From the NCBI RefSeq assembly GCF_003815655.1, contig NZ_CP033917.1:3038001-3102000 (forward strand): a DNA stretch of 64,000 nucleotides. The letters run 5' to 3'. Made by a program: the position numbers and the translations under genes. This stretch comes from Chryseobacterium sp. G0201. GTDB taxonomy: Bacteria > Bacteroidota > Bacteroidia > Flavobacteriales > Weeksellaceae. Under the pieces are notes generated by a model. It searched no databases. It worked only from the letters and a program-made list of their open reading frames with translations, and was not told the DNA's origin. Shown one piece after another: positions 1 to 10,600 of this stretch; the stretch's first letter is position 1; each line of letters starts with the position of its first letter.

Positions 1-2
1 CC

Positions 3-68
3 TATTTTAAGTTTAGCATTAATGGTGATGGTAAATTTGACAGATTAGATATTGGGCAGGCTGAATAG
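3..68 (+). CDS. C-terminal end of an upstream gene (partial)
   Basis: An open frame enters from the left edge and stops at TAG 66-68, giving 21 residues that include I-N-G-D-G-K-F-D-R-L-D. This resembles an acidic D-x-D-G-type loop, but it is too short to identify. Its position argues against the TTG start at 52 for the next gene, because that start would overlap this frame. Confidence 0.4.
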   Translation, partial: YFKFSINGDGKFDRLDIGQAE

Positions 69-96
69 TTTAAGTTCTTACATCTATTCTAATTCG

Positions 97-762
97 ATGA
101 ATGAAACAATAGCTTTTTTTCAAAGTAAAAAATACGAATTATTGCTTTTTGCACTGATTCAACACCTGTTCATAGGTGTTTTTCTTACTGATCTCGATTT
201 CTATACCCGGATTGTATGGCCGATCAACATGCTGATATTGGGACTGGGAAGCATTTTTATATTTACTGGCAAACACAGTTGGAGACATTGGCTCAGGAAC
301 CTTCACTTTATTGTCGTACTGCTTTTGCCCATCGGTATTCCGGCTTTTAAAGATGTAGCTTGGTATTTTACTTTCCTTAATATTAATTATGTTATTTTTT
401 TTGTATTTCTGTTTTTAGAGTTGCTTCGCTTTTTATTGAAGCCCGGATATATTAATAGTGATATTATTTCGGCATCAGCATGTGGTTATTTTTTATTGAT
501 AGAGATCTCGGTTTTCTTATTGCAAACATTCGAATATTATAATCCTTTGTCTTTTAAAGGAATAGATACTTCTTCGCCAGCGGGTATATTTACAGATCTG
601 GTCTATTTTTGCTCTATAACGTTTACCAGTATTGGTTTTGGAGACATTACGCCCAATCACCACATTACCAAACTTGTTACAGCGTTTATTGGAGTTACAG
701 GGCAATTTTACACGGTCGTTTTGGTGGGGATATTAATAAGTAAATTCTCTTCAAAAAATTAA
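97..762 (+). CDS. Two-pore-domain-like potassium ion channel family protein
   Basis: This is a 221-residue membrane protein with about five or six hydrophobic segments. Its last pore loop carries T-S-I-G-F-G-D-I-T-P (GFGD near residue 180), which matches the K+ selectivity filter of the bacterial ion channel family (Ion_trans_2). A final transmembrane helix follows the filter. I chose ATG 97 because a TTG at 52 would overlap the upstream frame. The bestrophin gene starts 6 bases after the stop, so the two are probably co-transcribed. The family assignment rests on the filter and topology; the transported ion is inferred. Confidence 0.75.
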   Translation: MNETIAFFQSKKYELLLFALIQHLFIGVFLTDLDFYTRIVWPINMLILGLGSIFIFTGKHSWRHWLRNLHFIVVLLLPIGIPAFKDVAWYFTFLNINYVIFFVFLFLELLRFLLKPGYINSDIISASACGYFLLIEISVFLLQTFEYYNPLSFKGIDTSSPAGIFTDLVYFCSITFTSIGFGDITPNHHITKLVTAFIGVTGQFYTVVLVGILISKFSSKN

Positions 763-768
763 ATTTAT

Positions 769-1785
769 ATGAATATAAGTTCTCATTACAAACTCAGGCA
801 TTTTATTCCCTGGACAAGAGTTAAGATTTATAAAATGTTGATATTAAGTATAATTCCGACGCTTCTGTTTTATTTTCTTGATTGGAAATGGCTGGCGATT
901 CCTTGGGTTCCGGTGGCCTTGTTGGGAACAGCGACTGCGTTTATTTCCGGGTTCAAGAATACTCAGACTTACAACCGTACATGGGAAGCGCGACAGGTTT
1001 ATGGAGCCATTATCAATAACAGTCGAGCCTTTGGGATCATGACAAAAGATTTTATCCGTTCAGAAGATAAAGTCCTTGAAAAACAATTACATCAACAGAT
1101 TATTCACCGTCATTTTGCGTGGCTTACTGCATTGCGTTTTCAGCTTAGAGAAATTAAAAGCTGGGAAAATATAAAAACAAAAAGTTACAACCGTGAATAT
1201 CTCAAATATTACAAAGTACCTGAATGGGAAAGTAATTTGGATGAAGAACTAAATAGCTTTCTCAGTAAAGAAGAGTTTCAATATATTTTATCAACAAAAA
1301 ACCAGGCAACGCAAATCATTGCTTTACAATCTTCTGAGCTAAAAAAACTTAACGAAGAAGGCAATATATCAGATTACAATTATATTGCTCTGGAAAATCA
1401 GCTAAAAGAATTGTATGACCAGCAGGGAAAATGCGAACGTATCAAAAATTTCCCTTATCCTAGGCAGTTTTCGAGCATCAATTTGTATTTCACTAATCTG
1501 TTTTGTATCCTGTTACCATTTGGTTTCCTTAGTGAATTTTCAAAACTTGTCGAAAAATTTGGTGAAAATATTATCTGGCTTACTATTCCTTTTAGTATGA
1601 TTTTAGGTTGGGTTTTCTTGGTTTTAGAACAAATAGGCGAAAGTACAGAAAATCCTTTTGAAGGAAATGCCAACGATATTCCTGTTACACAGATAAGCAG
1701 AAATATAGAAATTGATTTAAGGGAAATGCTGGGCGAAAAAGATTTGCCACCAGCGATCGCTGCACAGAATAATATTTTAATGTAA
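769..1785 (+). CDS. Bestrophin-family anion channel (UPF0187/RFP-TM)
   Basis: The protein has 338 residues. The N-terminal half has paired hydrophobic helices (about 25-65), then the bestrophin-like stretch F-K-N-T-Q-T-Y-N-R-T-W-E-A-R (about 62-75). Two more helices lie near 240-290, and a conserved E-N-P-F-E-G-N-A-N-D-I-P block is near 298-310. Length and layout fit bacterial bestrophins, which form pentameric chloride or cation channels in the inner membrane. It sits 6 bases after the ion channel and 21 bases before the LCIB-like gene. In green algae, bestrophins and LCIB act together in bicarbonate handling, so a bicarbonate role is possible here, but this is inference. Confidence 0.85.
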   Translation: MNISSHYKLRHFIPWTRVKIYKMLILSIIPTLLFYFLDWKWLAIPWVPVALLGTATAFISGFKNTQTYNRTWEARQVYGAIINNSRAFGIMTKDFIRSEDKVLEKQLHQQIIHRHFAWLTALRFQLREIKSWENIKTKSYNREYLKYYKVPEWESNLDEELNSFLSKEEFQYILSTKNQATQIIALQSSELKKLNEEGNISDYNYIALENQLKELYDQQGKCERIKNFPYPRQFSSINLYFTNLFCILLPFGFLSEFSKLVEKFGENIIWLTIPFSMILGWVFLVLEQIGESTENPFEGNANDIPVTQISRNIEIDLREMLGEKDLPPAIAAQNNILM

Positions 1786-1806
1786 ATAAATAAACACAAA
1801 CAAATT

Positions 1807-2544
1807 ATGGAAAATTTAGAATCCGTTAGAAAATGGTATCCGAAAGCATTAACATCCATCGATACGGTTAATCGCCTGTTAGACACGATTGAAAAACATG
1901 TAGGCTTAAAACCGAACCAATTAATGCATGCCGACAGTATGTGTTGTGACGATGTGAATGCGATACAATATCCACCAAGAGCTTACGAGATGTTGGGTCC
2001 TTTTCATTTGGGAGGTCTTGACGGTTTTCCATTTGCAGGAATCACGGGAATGAATGCATTTGCTCATCACGTTCCGGAAGATGGGGCAGTGATCGTATTT
2101 TATGCGCCACATATCGGGGTTACTAAAGATGGAACTATCGGAGAAATAAGCAGAATAGGGCAGAATGGTAATTCGGCGTGTTGCGGCGCTGCTAAAGGAG
2201 CATTGGGAAGACTTTTGGCAGGAGAAATTATTGAAGGGAATATCACTTCATTAGACTTTCAGATGAATACCATTGAGCAGATCTTCCTTCATCAGAAAAA
2301 TCGAATCATAAATGCAGAGAATCAGATATTTGAAGCTACGGAAGTAATGTATGAAGCTATTGATGAAAGGATAGAAGTATTGGTAAAAGAAACCAATTAT
2401 CCATGTAAATATGTAATTTTGGTTGGTGGTATATTCATTAATGGTGATAAGGATACAGGCTCATTCTGCCAGTACAAAAAATTTGAATATATTAATTTAC
2501 AGACCAATGAACGGAAAAGCCTGATGACAGAATATTACAAATAA
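1807..2544 (+). CDS. LCIB/LCIC-family (theta-type) carbonic anhydrase-like protein
   Basis: The 245-residue protein matches the limiting-CO2-inducible B family. It shows C46-C47-D48-D49, a G-P-F-H-L-G-G-L-D-G-F-P-F block (64-76), F-A-H-H-V-P (85-90), P-H-I-G with H102, and C125-C126-G-A. The Cys, His, Cys and Asp positions fit the zinc site of beta-carbonic-anhydrase-like LCIB proteins, some of which hydrate CO2. No signal peptide is seen, so it is probably cytoplasmic. It follows a bestrophin gene by 21 bases. A decayed copy of its C-terminal 55 residues lies at 16265-16437. The family call is strong; enzymatic activity is unproven. Confidence 0.85.
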   Translation: MENLESVRKWYPKALTSIDTVNRLLDTIEKHVGLKPNQLMHADSMCCDDVNAIQYPPRAYEMLGPFHLGGLDGFPFAGITGMNAFAHHVPEDGAVIVFYAPHIGVTKDGTIGEISRIGQNGNSACCGAAKGALGRLLAGEIIEGNITSLDFQMNTIEQIFLHQKNRIINAENQIFEATEVMYEAIDERIEVLVKETNYPCKYVILVGGIFINGDKDTGSFCQYKKFEYINLQTNERKSLMTEYYK

Positions 2545-2610
2545 ACAAAAGGGAGGTAATAATCCTTCTACAATTTTTCTAAATATAAAAAAAACAAATA
2601 ATTTTACTGA

Positions 2611-2994
2611 ATGCAAAAGGATTCTACTTTAAAATATTCAAATTCAAGAAGTACAGAAATAACCCAACAATATTTTAATTTTCTGGACCAGCATATTGAT
2701 GATGTAATCAACGGGCGGGTTTCAGAATTTCTAGAAATAAGTCAGATAGCTTCGAAATTAGCTGTTTCTCATAAACATCTTACAGATACTGTACAAAAAG
2801 AAGTAGGCAATCATCCCTGTCATTTTTATGATTCAAAGATTATAGAAGTAGCAAAAAAAATGTTGATAAGCACCAATTTGTCCATTGCAGAAATAGCCCG
2901 AAAATTAACCTATGACCCTTCAAATTTTTCAAAATTCTTCAAAAACTGGTCTGGCCAAACCCCTGGGCAGTTTCGTAAGATGCATTATAAGTGA
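2611..2994 (+). CDS. Short AraC-type DNA-binding regulator
   Basis: The 127-residue protein is almost entirely an AraC/XylS double helix-turn-helix. The first HTH (I-S-Q-I-A-S-K-L-A-V-S-H-K-H-L) is near 46-60, and the second (L-S-I-A-E-I-A-R-K-L) is near 91-100. It is followed by the family signature D-P-S-N-F-S-K-F-F-K and G-Q-T-P-G-Q-F-R. There is no ligand-binding domain. It lies 66 bases after the LCIB-like gene, where an AGGGAGG stretch (2550-2556) is visible. It may regulate the cluster upstream, but that is inference from position. Confidence 0.8.
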   Translation: MQKDSTLKYSNSRSTEITQQYFNFLDQHIDDVINGRVSEFLEISQIASKLAVSHKHLTDTVQKEVGNHPCHFYDSKIIEVAKKMLISTNLSIAEIARKLTYDPSNFSKFFKNWSGQTPGQFRKMHYK

Positions 2995-3629
2995 TGATTT
3001 TGTTTGTCAATTTAATCTTCATTTGATTTTTAGTTTGTATTTTTCAAAATTTGATTTTAGTTTTTAATTTGCTCTAAACTAAAATAGATAATTAAGGTGG
3101 CGCCTGAAGAGAAGTAATCTTTTGCTCTCTAATAATTTCTAATTTGTTCCTTATTCATAATATTTTATTTGTGCTGTATGTATTTTCAATTAGGGATTTT
3201 TACTACAGAGGTCATCGATTTTAATGTTATACGTGATTTCATAAGCTCAATATCATATTATAATAAATTACAGATTGGTCATTAAAGAAAATTGATTTTA
3301 ATACAATGATGTTTTTTACGCAGAAATTGCAAAATAATGATTGTGAGATTTTCGGAATCTCTCCCTTTCTATAAGCCTTGACTATATTGAGCTAATAGTG
3401 TCTGTTTACAAGAGTTGATGCTTAGTAATTATTTGCTTAAGTATAAAGGTAAATTCATTTCCATTAAATTCTTAATGATGCGTTTATCTACGACTTTGCA
3501 TTAAGGAGAATAGTTGTTATATAATTTTTCACTGAATAAAATTTGAAATTGTTAAAATAGCTGCTGAAGTTTCAGCGATTATACAAACATAAAACTTAAT
3601 TTCGCAACCAAAACTTAATAACTAATTTC
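2995..3629. other. Gene-free stretch between AraC gene and TPR pseudogene
   Basis: This 635-base AT-rich stretch has no convincing reading frame on either strand. A short inverted repeat (GCTGAA-GT-TTCAGC, about 3562-3575) lies just upstream of the following pseudogene. I recognise nothing else. Confidence 0.5.
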
Positions 3630-5291
3630 ATGAAAAAAATTAGTCTTTTACAGTTATTTCTACTATCATGTTTTTTTAACGGACAAACAATCACTAAGCA
3701 GGAAATTGATAGAAATATAAATATTGCAAGCAATGTATCACTAAGTAATCCTATTAAATCTTTGCAGCTTGCTGAAAAAACATATAAAGATTCAAAAAAT
3801 ATTAATTGTCGTTTGGGAATATTAGAGAGCGGTAATATAATGATGACCAAGTATTTTGATAATGGAAACTTTAAAAAATAATAGAACTAAGTACAATAAT
3901 ACAAAAACTTTCAATTGAGGAGAAAAATAATGAGATCCTTGCGAGTACTTACCGATTGAGAGCTTCATTATATACTGAATTGGGCTTTAATGAAGAAAGT
4001 TTAAAAGAGTTTAAAAAAGCACTAAATATTACAGAGAAAATTACAAAAAAAATTACAAGTACTATCAAATGTCTTTAATTTACATAGGTTTTGCTAGTCA
4101 CGCTGCCAATATTAATGCTCCCATAGACTCTGTTATTTTTCTGCCAAAGAAAAAGCCTTGAGACCATCATAAAAGTGTATAACAGCAACGATTATGCTGT
4201 TAAAAAAGGCTTTACTCTTGCACTAACTTATATTAATTTGGGTATGACCAGTAACGCATCCAAAAAGACTAAGGAAGCAGAAGAATATTTTTCCAAGGCA
4301 CTTGCTATTTGCAAAAAAGACAATCGAAACAAAAACCTTAAAGTAACCGTTCTTAATGAATTTGCTTGGCTCTACTACGATCAAAAGAAATATGAGGAAT
4401 CTACTAATTATGCTGAACAGGCCAAAGTGTTAGAAAAGTAAGTCAGAGCTCCGTACATACGTGGAGATATTTATGGGGTTTTATTTAAATCCTATGTGGA
4501 ACTTAGCGAAAAAGAAACCTCTAAAAAATACATGCACTTGTACACCAAACTTAACGACAGTCTGGTTAATGCAGAAAAAAAGACGATTAATACTCCCGTA
4601 CAACATATTGTTGATAAACAGAGTGAAGTTCATGAAAGCGGTCTTAAAAAAATACTGACCATCATTTTTGTCCCAATTGTATGTGCATTAATTATTTTAT
4701 ATTTTTTATGGAAAAGAAATCAGCAAAAACTTCATCTTAAGTATGAGAAGATCATTGATAATTTTAAAAAAAAGAGAGTACAGTCGAAAACAATAACTCA
4801 ACTAATAACCCTACTAATTGTAATGATAAATCGATTAATATTATAGATGCTACTGTTCAAAGTATATTACAAAAATTGGAACTTTTTGAAGATGGTCAAC
4901 AATTTTTAAAACAAGACCTTAGCCTCACTTCGCTTGCTCATGATCTAAACACCAATACCAGATCTCTTTCTGAAATCATTAAGAAAATTAAAAACAAGAA
5001 TTACAATAGCTACATTAATAATCTAAGGATTAACTATATGGTCAACTTACTTGCTTCCGATCCCAACTATAGAGAATATAAGATCAGTTATTTAGCTGAA
5101 ATTTCGGGATTTTCTCACGAGAGGTCTTTACAATCACTTTTAAAAAAGAAACGGGCATTAATCCTTCATATTGTATCAATAATTTGAAAAAAGATTATGA
5201 TGAAACAAAAGTTTCAAAATATATTATTATTAAAGTAAAGTTATCCTACAGAAACAATAATCCAAAAGTTGTCCGGATGTTTTTATATTAA
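3630..5291 (+). pseudogene. Decayed TPR-containing AraC-family regulator (copy 1)
   Basis: Consecutive frames at 3630-3881, 4175-4441, 4496-4846 and 4876-5187 read as pieces of one protein: a signal peptide, tetratricopeptide-like helices, a transmembrane helix (around 4660-4715) and a C-terminal AraC HTH. Order and local identity match the minus-strand gene at 16547-18158 (for example A-S-K-K-x-K-x-A-E, L-N-E-F-A-W-L-Y-Y-D-Q-K, D-S-L-V-N-A-E-K-K-T). At least four frame breaks or stops separate the pieces. Near 5118, removing one base restores the HTH end (E-V-F-T-I-T-F-K-K-E-T-G). It is a flavobacterial hybrid of periplasmic sensor and AraC output, now broken. Confidence 0.8.
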
Positions 5292-5304
5292 AGCTAGAAA
5301 AAGA

Positions 5305-5341
5305 AGCCTCCTTTTAAGATTGTAAAAATCGAAAGGAGGCT
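5305..5341 (-). terminator. Rho-independent terminator, possibly bidirectional
   Basis: Arms AGCCTCCTTT and AAAGGAGGCT form a 10-bp stem. On the minus strand the stem is followed by a T-rich run, which suits the lipoprotein gene ending at 5360. Confidence 0.7.
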
Positions 5342-5359
5342 ATTGAAAAATAACAATTT

Positions 5360-5971
5360 TTAATTAAAGCCTTCAGTGAGTAAACGACCATTTAAATTGA
5401 TAAAACTACTATGAGCAATGATGTCGCTTAGTTTTGAATCATATGCTTCCATGTAAAGAATATTATCTTTAAATGTTCTTCTTCCACTATAAACACTGAT
5501 ATTTATTAAAACATCTTTACTAGCTAGTAGATCATACAATTCCTTTGGGAAACTTATATTTGTGACCTGAAATTCATTCGATTGGTTGATCTCTTTTTTT
5601 TCAATATCAAGCGATGTAAGCTTAATACCTGTTGGCCCCAATAGTTTTTTAAACTTTTTAGGTATTAAATTTTCATCAGCAACATCTCCGTATAAATAAA
5701 GTGAAGCTATAACAGATTCTTTACTTTCCTTCAATTTCTTTACAGCTTTGTCTGAAAGATTAACCTCTAATCTAAAATCAGGTACGATAATCTTGTCGCC
5801 CTGTATCTCTAATTGCGTTTTTTCAAGAGGTCTTTCCGTAACTAATATTTCTTTTTCAGGTTGTGAAATTGATTTTTGGTCTTGCTCTTTAGTTAGTTCC
5901 TTTATTTTTTCTTTGCAACTTGACATTAGCAAAAAAGTAAGAAGGGTCAAAATTGAAAGTTTTAACTTCAT
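5360..5971 (-). CDS. Uncharacterised lipoprotein
   Basis: The 203-residue protein starts with a lipoprotein signal peptide whose lipobox L-M-S-S-C places the lipidated cysteine at residue 19. A charged linker (20-55) follows, then a mostly beta-like mature part with no motif I recognise. It lies 27 bases downstream of another lipoprotein gene on the same strand, so the two are probably one operon ending at the terminator near 5305-5341. The function is unknown; an envelope location is supported by the signal. Confidence 0.75.
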   Translation of the reverse strand: MKLKLSILTLLTFLLMSSCKEKIKELTKEQDQKSISQPEKEILVTERPLEKTQLEIQGDKIIVPDFRLEVNLSDKAVKKLKESKESVIASLYLYGDVADENLIPKKFKKLLGPTGIKLTSLDIEKKEINQSNEFQVTNISFPKELYDLLASKDVLINISVYSGRRTFKDNILYMEAYDSKLSDIIAHSSFINLNGRLLTEGFN

Positions 5972-5998
5972 CTATTTTAGATTTATTAAGATTTGATA

Positions 5999-6430
5999 TT
6001 AGGGTATGTATTTTATAAAATCAGCATGCAATACATCTTCTGTAATATTTGTGGATTCAGTAGTCGTATTTCTCATCCACTGGCGATGCTCCACTGTATT
6101 AGATGAAGAATTTGAACCGATAACCCGCTGTTCCATATTGTAAAGAATGACCGCGTCAGCTCCTTTTTCTTTTGCCGTTTGAACCACTTTGTCCTGAATC
6201 TCTTGGTAGCTTGATCCTAATACCCCTGAAATACCATCTACCTTTCCTATTACTTCATAGTTTTTTTTAACGTCGTTGGTATCCAGAAAAACGTCAATAT
6301 TTTGAGTTGGACTGTAGTTTTTACCGATGTAGTTCACTGTTGGAGAACAGCTCATCATTGAAACGAGTACCCCAACAAGTAAGAACTTTTTAATAGTTTT
6401 ATTGTGAGTATTTATTTTATTTTCTAGCAT
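5999..6430 (-). CDS. Small lipoprotein with a YbjQ/RcsF-like segment
   Basis: The 143-residue protein has a signal peptide with lipobox V-S-M-M-S-C (Cys28). The middle contains Y-E-V-I-G-K-V and then A-K-E-K-G-A-D-A-V-I-L-Y-N (about 92-104). That pattern is typical of small envelope lipoproteins with a YbjQ or RcsF-like fold, where a helix with K-G-A-D/N-A precedes a core strand. The tail is rich in Ser, Asn and Thr. It is the first gene of a probable two-gene operon with the lipoprotein at 5360-5971. The fold suggestion is tentative. Confidence 0.65.
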   Translation of the reverse strand: MLENKINTHNKTIKKFLLVGVLVSMMSCSPTVNYIGKNYSPTQNIDVFLDTNDVKKNYEVIGKVDGISGVLGSSYQEIQDKVVQTAKEKGADAVILYNMEQRVIGSNSSSNTVEHRQWMRNTTTESTNITEDVLHADFIKYIP

Positions 6431-6538
6431 TTTAAAGTTTATTTAGTTTTTTCAGGTTTCCAGCGTAAATTATGATATATGAATAATCTTTATGACAAAA
6501 ACAGAGATCTTTGAAACAGTATTTCTTCTGAATTTTAA

Positions 6539-6802
6539 CTATTTCATTTCCGTTTGTCCAGATTCTACAACGTTATCATCTTCGTCATCATCATCACCTG
6601 TTTTCATTGTTGTCTGTCCGGGCTCTGGTCCATCGTCGTCGCTTTGTGACTTCATTTTGTTCTGGCCAGGTTCAGGAATATTGTTATTCTGGTTATTGTT
6701 TGTTCCATTGGATCCCTGCTTTTGAAAAACAGTTTGTCCAGGTTCTAGAGGTGCATCATAATTTGTTACCGTTCCACAAGAATTTAAAAACAAAATACGC
6801 AT
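6539..6802 (-). CDS. Tiny lipoprotein with P-E-P-G-Q-x-x-M-K repeats (copy 1)
   Basis: The frame gives 87 residues. After a short hydrophobic start and the lipobox-like L-N-S-C it carries four degenerate repeats: L-E-P-G-Q, P-E-P-G-Q-N-K-M-K, P-E-P-G-Q-T-T-M-K and E-S-G-Q-T-E-M-K. Asn-rich and Asp-rich spacers separate them. It is a clear paralogue of the gene at 13991-14251. A better start may be ATG 6834, because it encodes M-K-I-Q-L-K like the paralogue's M-K-I-T-L-K. That start falls out of frame at a five-T run near 6786 and would need one extra T. No function is known. Confidence 0.6.
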   Translation of the reverse strand: MRILFLNSCGTVTNYDAPLEPGQTVFQKQGSNGTNNNQNNNIPEPGQNKMKSQSDDDGPEPGQTTMKTGDDDDEDDNVVESGQTEMK

Positions 6803-7019
6803 GATGACAAAACTTGTTTTAATTGAATTTTCATAATATTTATAATTGAGTTATAGTCTACGAATGTACTAATGTTTGAAGATCTAACTGCTAAGAATGG
6901 TGGGTGCTTATGTGAAGAATTCTTATTTTATCACATCTTTATCGAATGCCGCAGACTTTGTATCATGATACATTTAGGAATTTCCGAAATTTGATAAAAT
7001 ATGAATCAAAAAGAAAAAC

Positions 7020-7595
7020 CTAATCATTATAAAACTTACTGAAGATAAAATAGAGCTCAAATAAAATAAAGAATAATACCATGGCTCCATACAAAGAAGA
7101 TCTTTTAGTCTTTAGAAATGCGAAAATACCAAGTAGTGAAATGTGACTGATCATCCGTATGGCATACACCGGCATCAACTTTTCTAAATATTCGTGACCT
7201 TTGATCAAGGTATCGAAGATATCGATCAAAAACACAACTATCAGCAGGAGAAATAACCATTTTTTCCTGGAGAAGAAATAATTTTTATAGTTATCTCCAT
7301 AATCTTTTACATCTGCAGGATATAAGAGTTGACATGATGTGAAATAAAGAATAATATACATAATGATAAATATGTATTCTGTAAAAGTCCACATGCGGAC
7401 GTCCCGTAAATTATATTCCCACCACCAAAAATGAATCATTAAAAGAAATAAATAGAAGACCCATAAAAGATGCACCCAATAGGGTTTGGTTCTCCCCGGG
7501 TGTTGAATAAATTTTACAGTTCCATTCAACAAGCAACCTATTGATAAACCTAAAATGATACTAATTACGGTTTTAATATGATTGAAAAAATCCAT
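7020..7595 (-). CDS. Uncharacterised integral membrane protein
   Basis: The 191-residue protein has about six hydrophobic segments (roughly 9-28, 41-58, 74-92, 112-130, 140-160 and 168-187) and a Trp-rich motif H-F-W-W-W-E near 55-60. No signal peptide or catalytic motif is visible. It stands alone, with about 185 bases before the lipoprotein gene to its left and 97 bases after the AsmA-like gene to its right. I do not recognise the family. Confidence 0.7.
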   Translation of the reverse strand: MDFFNHIKTVISIILGLSIGCLLNGTVKFIQHPGRTKPYWVHLLWVFYLFLLMIHFWWWEYNLRDVRMWTFTEYIFIIMYIILYFTSCQLLYPADVKDYGDNYKNYFFSRKKWLFLLLIVVFLIDIFDTLIKGHEYLEKLMPVYAIRMISHISLLGIFAFLKTKRSSLYGAMVLFFILFELYFIFSKFYND

Positions 7596-7692
7596 ATTTT
7601 TTTAGTTTTTACATGATTTTAGAAATAGCCTCTATGATAGATTACAATTGTGATTCAAAATGCATTTTCACTAACTTTCAGTATATATATAA

Positions 7693-10600
7693 CTATTTTT
7701 TTGACTCATTTTCAGCAACAGTATTAATCTCAGGAAGTTGATAGCGTTGATGGTTCTTATTAAATGTTTTCATATATTTTTTGTCACTTTTTAAACCAAA
7801 TGTTGACATTATACCACTGAGTTGCATTTTAATCCAATAATTAAAAACAAATTTATTAGGATCCCGTTCTACAAACATCATTGCTGATTTATGATGACTA
7901 TTGGGGATGAGTAAGTTGGCTGCGAATGTTTTCATTTTTGAAGAGAAATACCAACCGTTTTTTCCTTCAGGATTAAGAAATTTCACTTTTAACCCGTCAT
8001 AACTAAAGTTCATGCTTCCTGTTGCTGCATATTGATTTCCTGACCATCTGCTATACAAGTGATCAGAATATCCTGAACTAATATCTAACAAACCCATGGG
8101 TCTTGAAACATTGCTGAAATCTTTCAGATCAATTGCTGAGAAATGTACATTTGCTCTGAAACCCGCCAGCGAATCAACGTATGATTCTTTGTAAGAAAAT
8201 CGGTTGATATCTGCTTGAAATAAATTACCGGTCAAATTTAGTTCAAGACTGTCTTTTCGATCTGCCTGATTGCTTAGATTCATGATGTTTCCATCTAAAG
8301 AGGAAAATGGAATCTCACTCCATGCTTTCGTTTTTACTTCGAACTCTTTATAAACAACAGTGTTATTTTTCAATGAAATCGTATCAATGGAAAAGGGTTG
8401 TTTTATTGAACTTATCAATTGAGTAGGCATTAACTTATGTTTTGCAGGTTTCCTGGGTAAAGTTTTGTCTCTTGAAACGATCAAATGAACGCCGTCTAGA
8501 CTGATCTTATTCAATGAAAATGCCGAGTCCGAAGAAAGGCTGCCTACTTTTGCAACTGAAAGGGATACCGAATCTCCCTTGAGTTCAAGATAATTATCCT
8601 GATATTTTGTGTTCTTAAAAAATATTTCTCTGCTGAGAACCGGATGCAAATTAAAATTCGTCAAATGGAATGTGTTTTTCAATGAATTCCATCCGTAATT
8701 TTGAATGTCTGCCGTTATTGCAGCATCTCTGTATACAATCTGCTCACCTTTGAAAGCAACCTTTTTTATGATACTGTTTAGGTCAAATGTCTTGTGTCTA
8801 TTCAAAATAAATTCATCGTCAATATAACTTCCGGAATTATTATTAGCTTGTAAATGCATACTGTCCTTTTGAAATTTGAATGATGCATCAGACCAGTTAA
8901 GAGATAGAGTAGAAGACAGTGTTGTCACATCATTTTTGCGAAATAAATTCCCTCCTTTTAATTGAAGTGATAGTTGCGGAATATTCAATTGAAATTTTTC
9001 ACTATCCAAATTTGAATCCAATACACTGATATTTAGATTATCAGATTTGATCATCTGTGAGCTCTCATTAAAACTTCTCATATTTTGCGCTGCTAGATTT
9101 ACGGTACCACTATATTTAAATGAATCATTCTCTTTTTCTTTGATGTAGCTGACCTTTAAATTGTTGACTGATACTGATTTGATTTGAAAAGGTATCTTGG
9201 GCGTATGGAATGATTGGGAATTGTTTTTTTCTTTAGAGTGAATTTCAATCTGACCATTGTCAACGGATACTGATTTAAAAGCCAAAATATCTGGTTGAGT
9301 AGAGTTGAATTTTCCGCTGAAAAAAAGTGTTGGCAAAGAAATCTTCTGTAATCCTTTATCTGAATTGGAAAAGAATCGTAAATTCTGAACGCTTCCAAGG
9401 TTATTTTTAATATAGATATTCGCAATATTTCCTCTTGTATTTTCTCCGAGCAGTCTAAAGTCCGAAATATTTAGACTTAGATCTTTCCAAGTAAAATAGT
9501 TTTTGTGAGATCTCATATCCGTCAGTAAAATATTATTGCCTGAAAACCCAATTTGATTTGTTGCAGTTTTCCTGCTAAATAAAAATTTATCAATCCTTAG
9601 TTCGGCAACTCGTATATCAGGTAAATCTTTTTTATGTCGAGAAGCTATTGTTTTAGGAGGATTGTTAACATCAGAAATAAGACAATTAATGTATAAAGAA
9701 TCGACTTTTATAATTTTAGATTTCTGAAAAAGATCCCAATCGAATGCTTTCCAATAGACATTTTTAGCTTCTACAGAATTTTTATTTTGTTGAAACTTTA
9801 AGTTCTCTGCCCAATTTTGGCGATAAAGTCCGGCAAATTTATAGTTTCTTAAGTTCAAAAGAAATTTGTTTGATCTCAAATGAATATCGCCAATTTCAAG
9901 CTTGTGAATGGAATGCTTAATGTCGACCAAAGAATCACTGCTCAGTGTTCTGTTGAGTACAATTTTTGCATTTAAGTTTTTTGCATGAAGAACAATATTG
10001 CTTTTGGATGAACCTTTGTAATTGATTGTACCGCCCGCTATTACCAATTGATCTACATTGATCATCTGTTTTAGCTGATGCAATGTCATAAAAAGCCCTA
10101 TGTTCTTTTTATCTTTTAGTGACGTTTTTGATTTGTGATTTTTATTTATAATTCTTTTTCTATCATCAATAATAATGAGTGGCTTTAAAAGCTCAGCTTG
10201 ATCAGCAACCAGTTTTTTCTTTAATAAAGCTTCAAGATTGACATTTCTCAAAATTAAAGAAGGGGCAGAAAATACCATTGCTTTCTGTATTTTCTGCTGA
10301 GTGGTCGGGCGATAGTTGACGTGGCGAAAAATGATATCATTGTTCTTGAATAAAAATTCCTCAATGGTAAGCTTATGCAGACTGTCTTTGGAAAAAAATG
10401 CAATTTTCTTCATATTAAGATGTACACTGTCTAACGTTATCTTTGGATCTTTGCTCGGTCTGAGTGATAGATTATAGACCGTTAAATTAGCCGTTTTCCC
10501 TGCTGAGTTTTTCAACCTTCCGTCAGGCTTTTTTTGGACTACAGATGCATTTTCAATTTCAAAAAATTTAATATTAATGAGTTTAAATATTTCATTTTTG

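Noticed and set aside
1455..1886. 143-codon minus-strand frame
   Set aside because: It is antisense to bestrophin and the LCIB gene start, which have clear family motifs.
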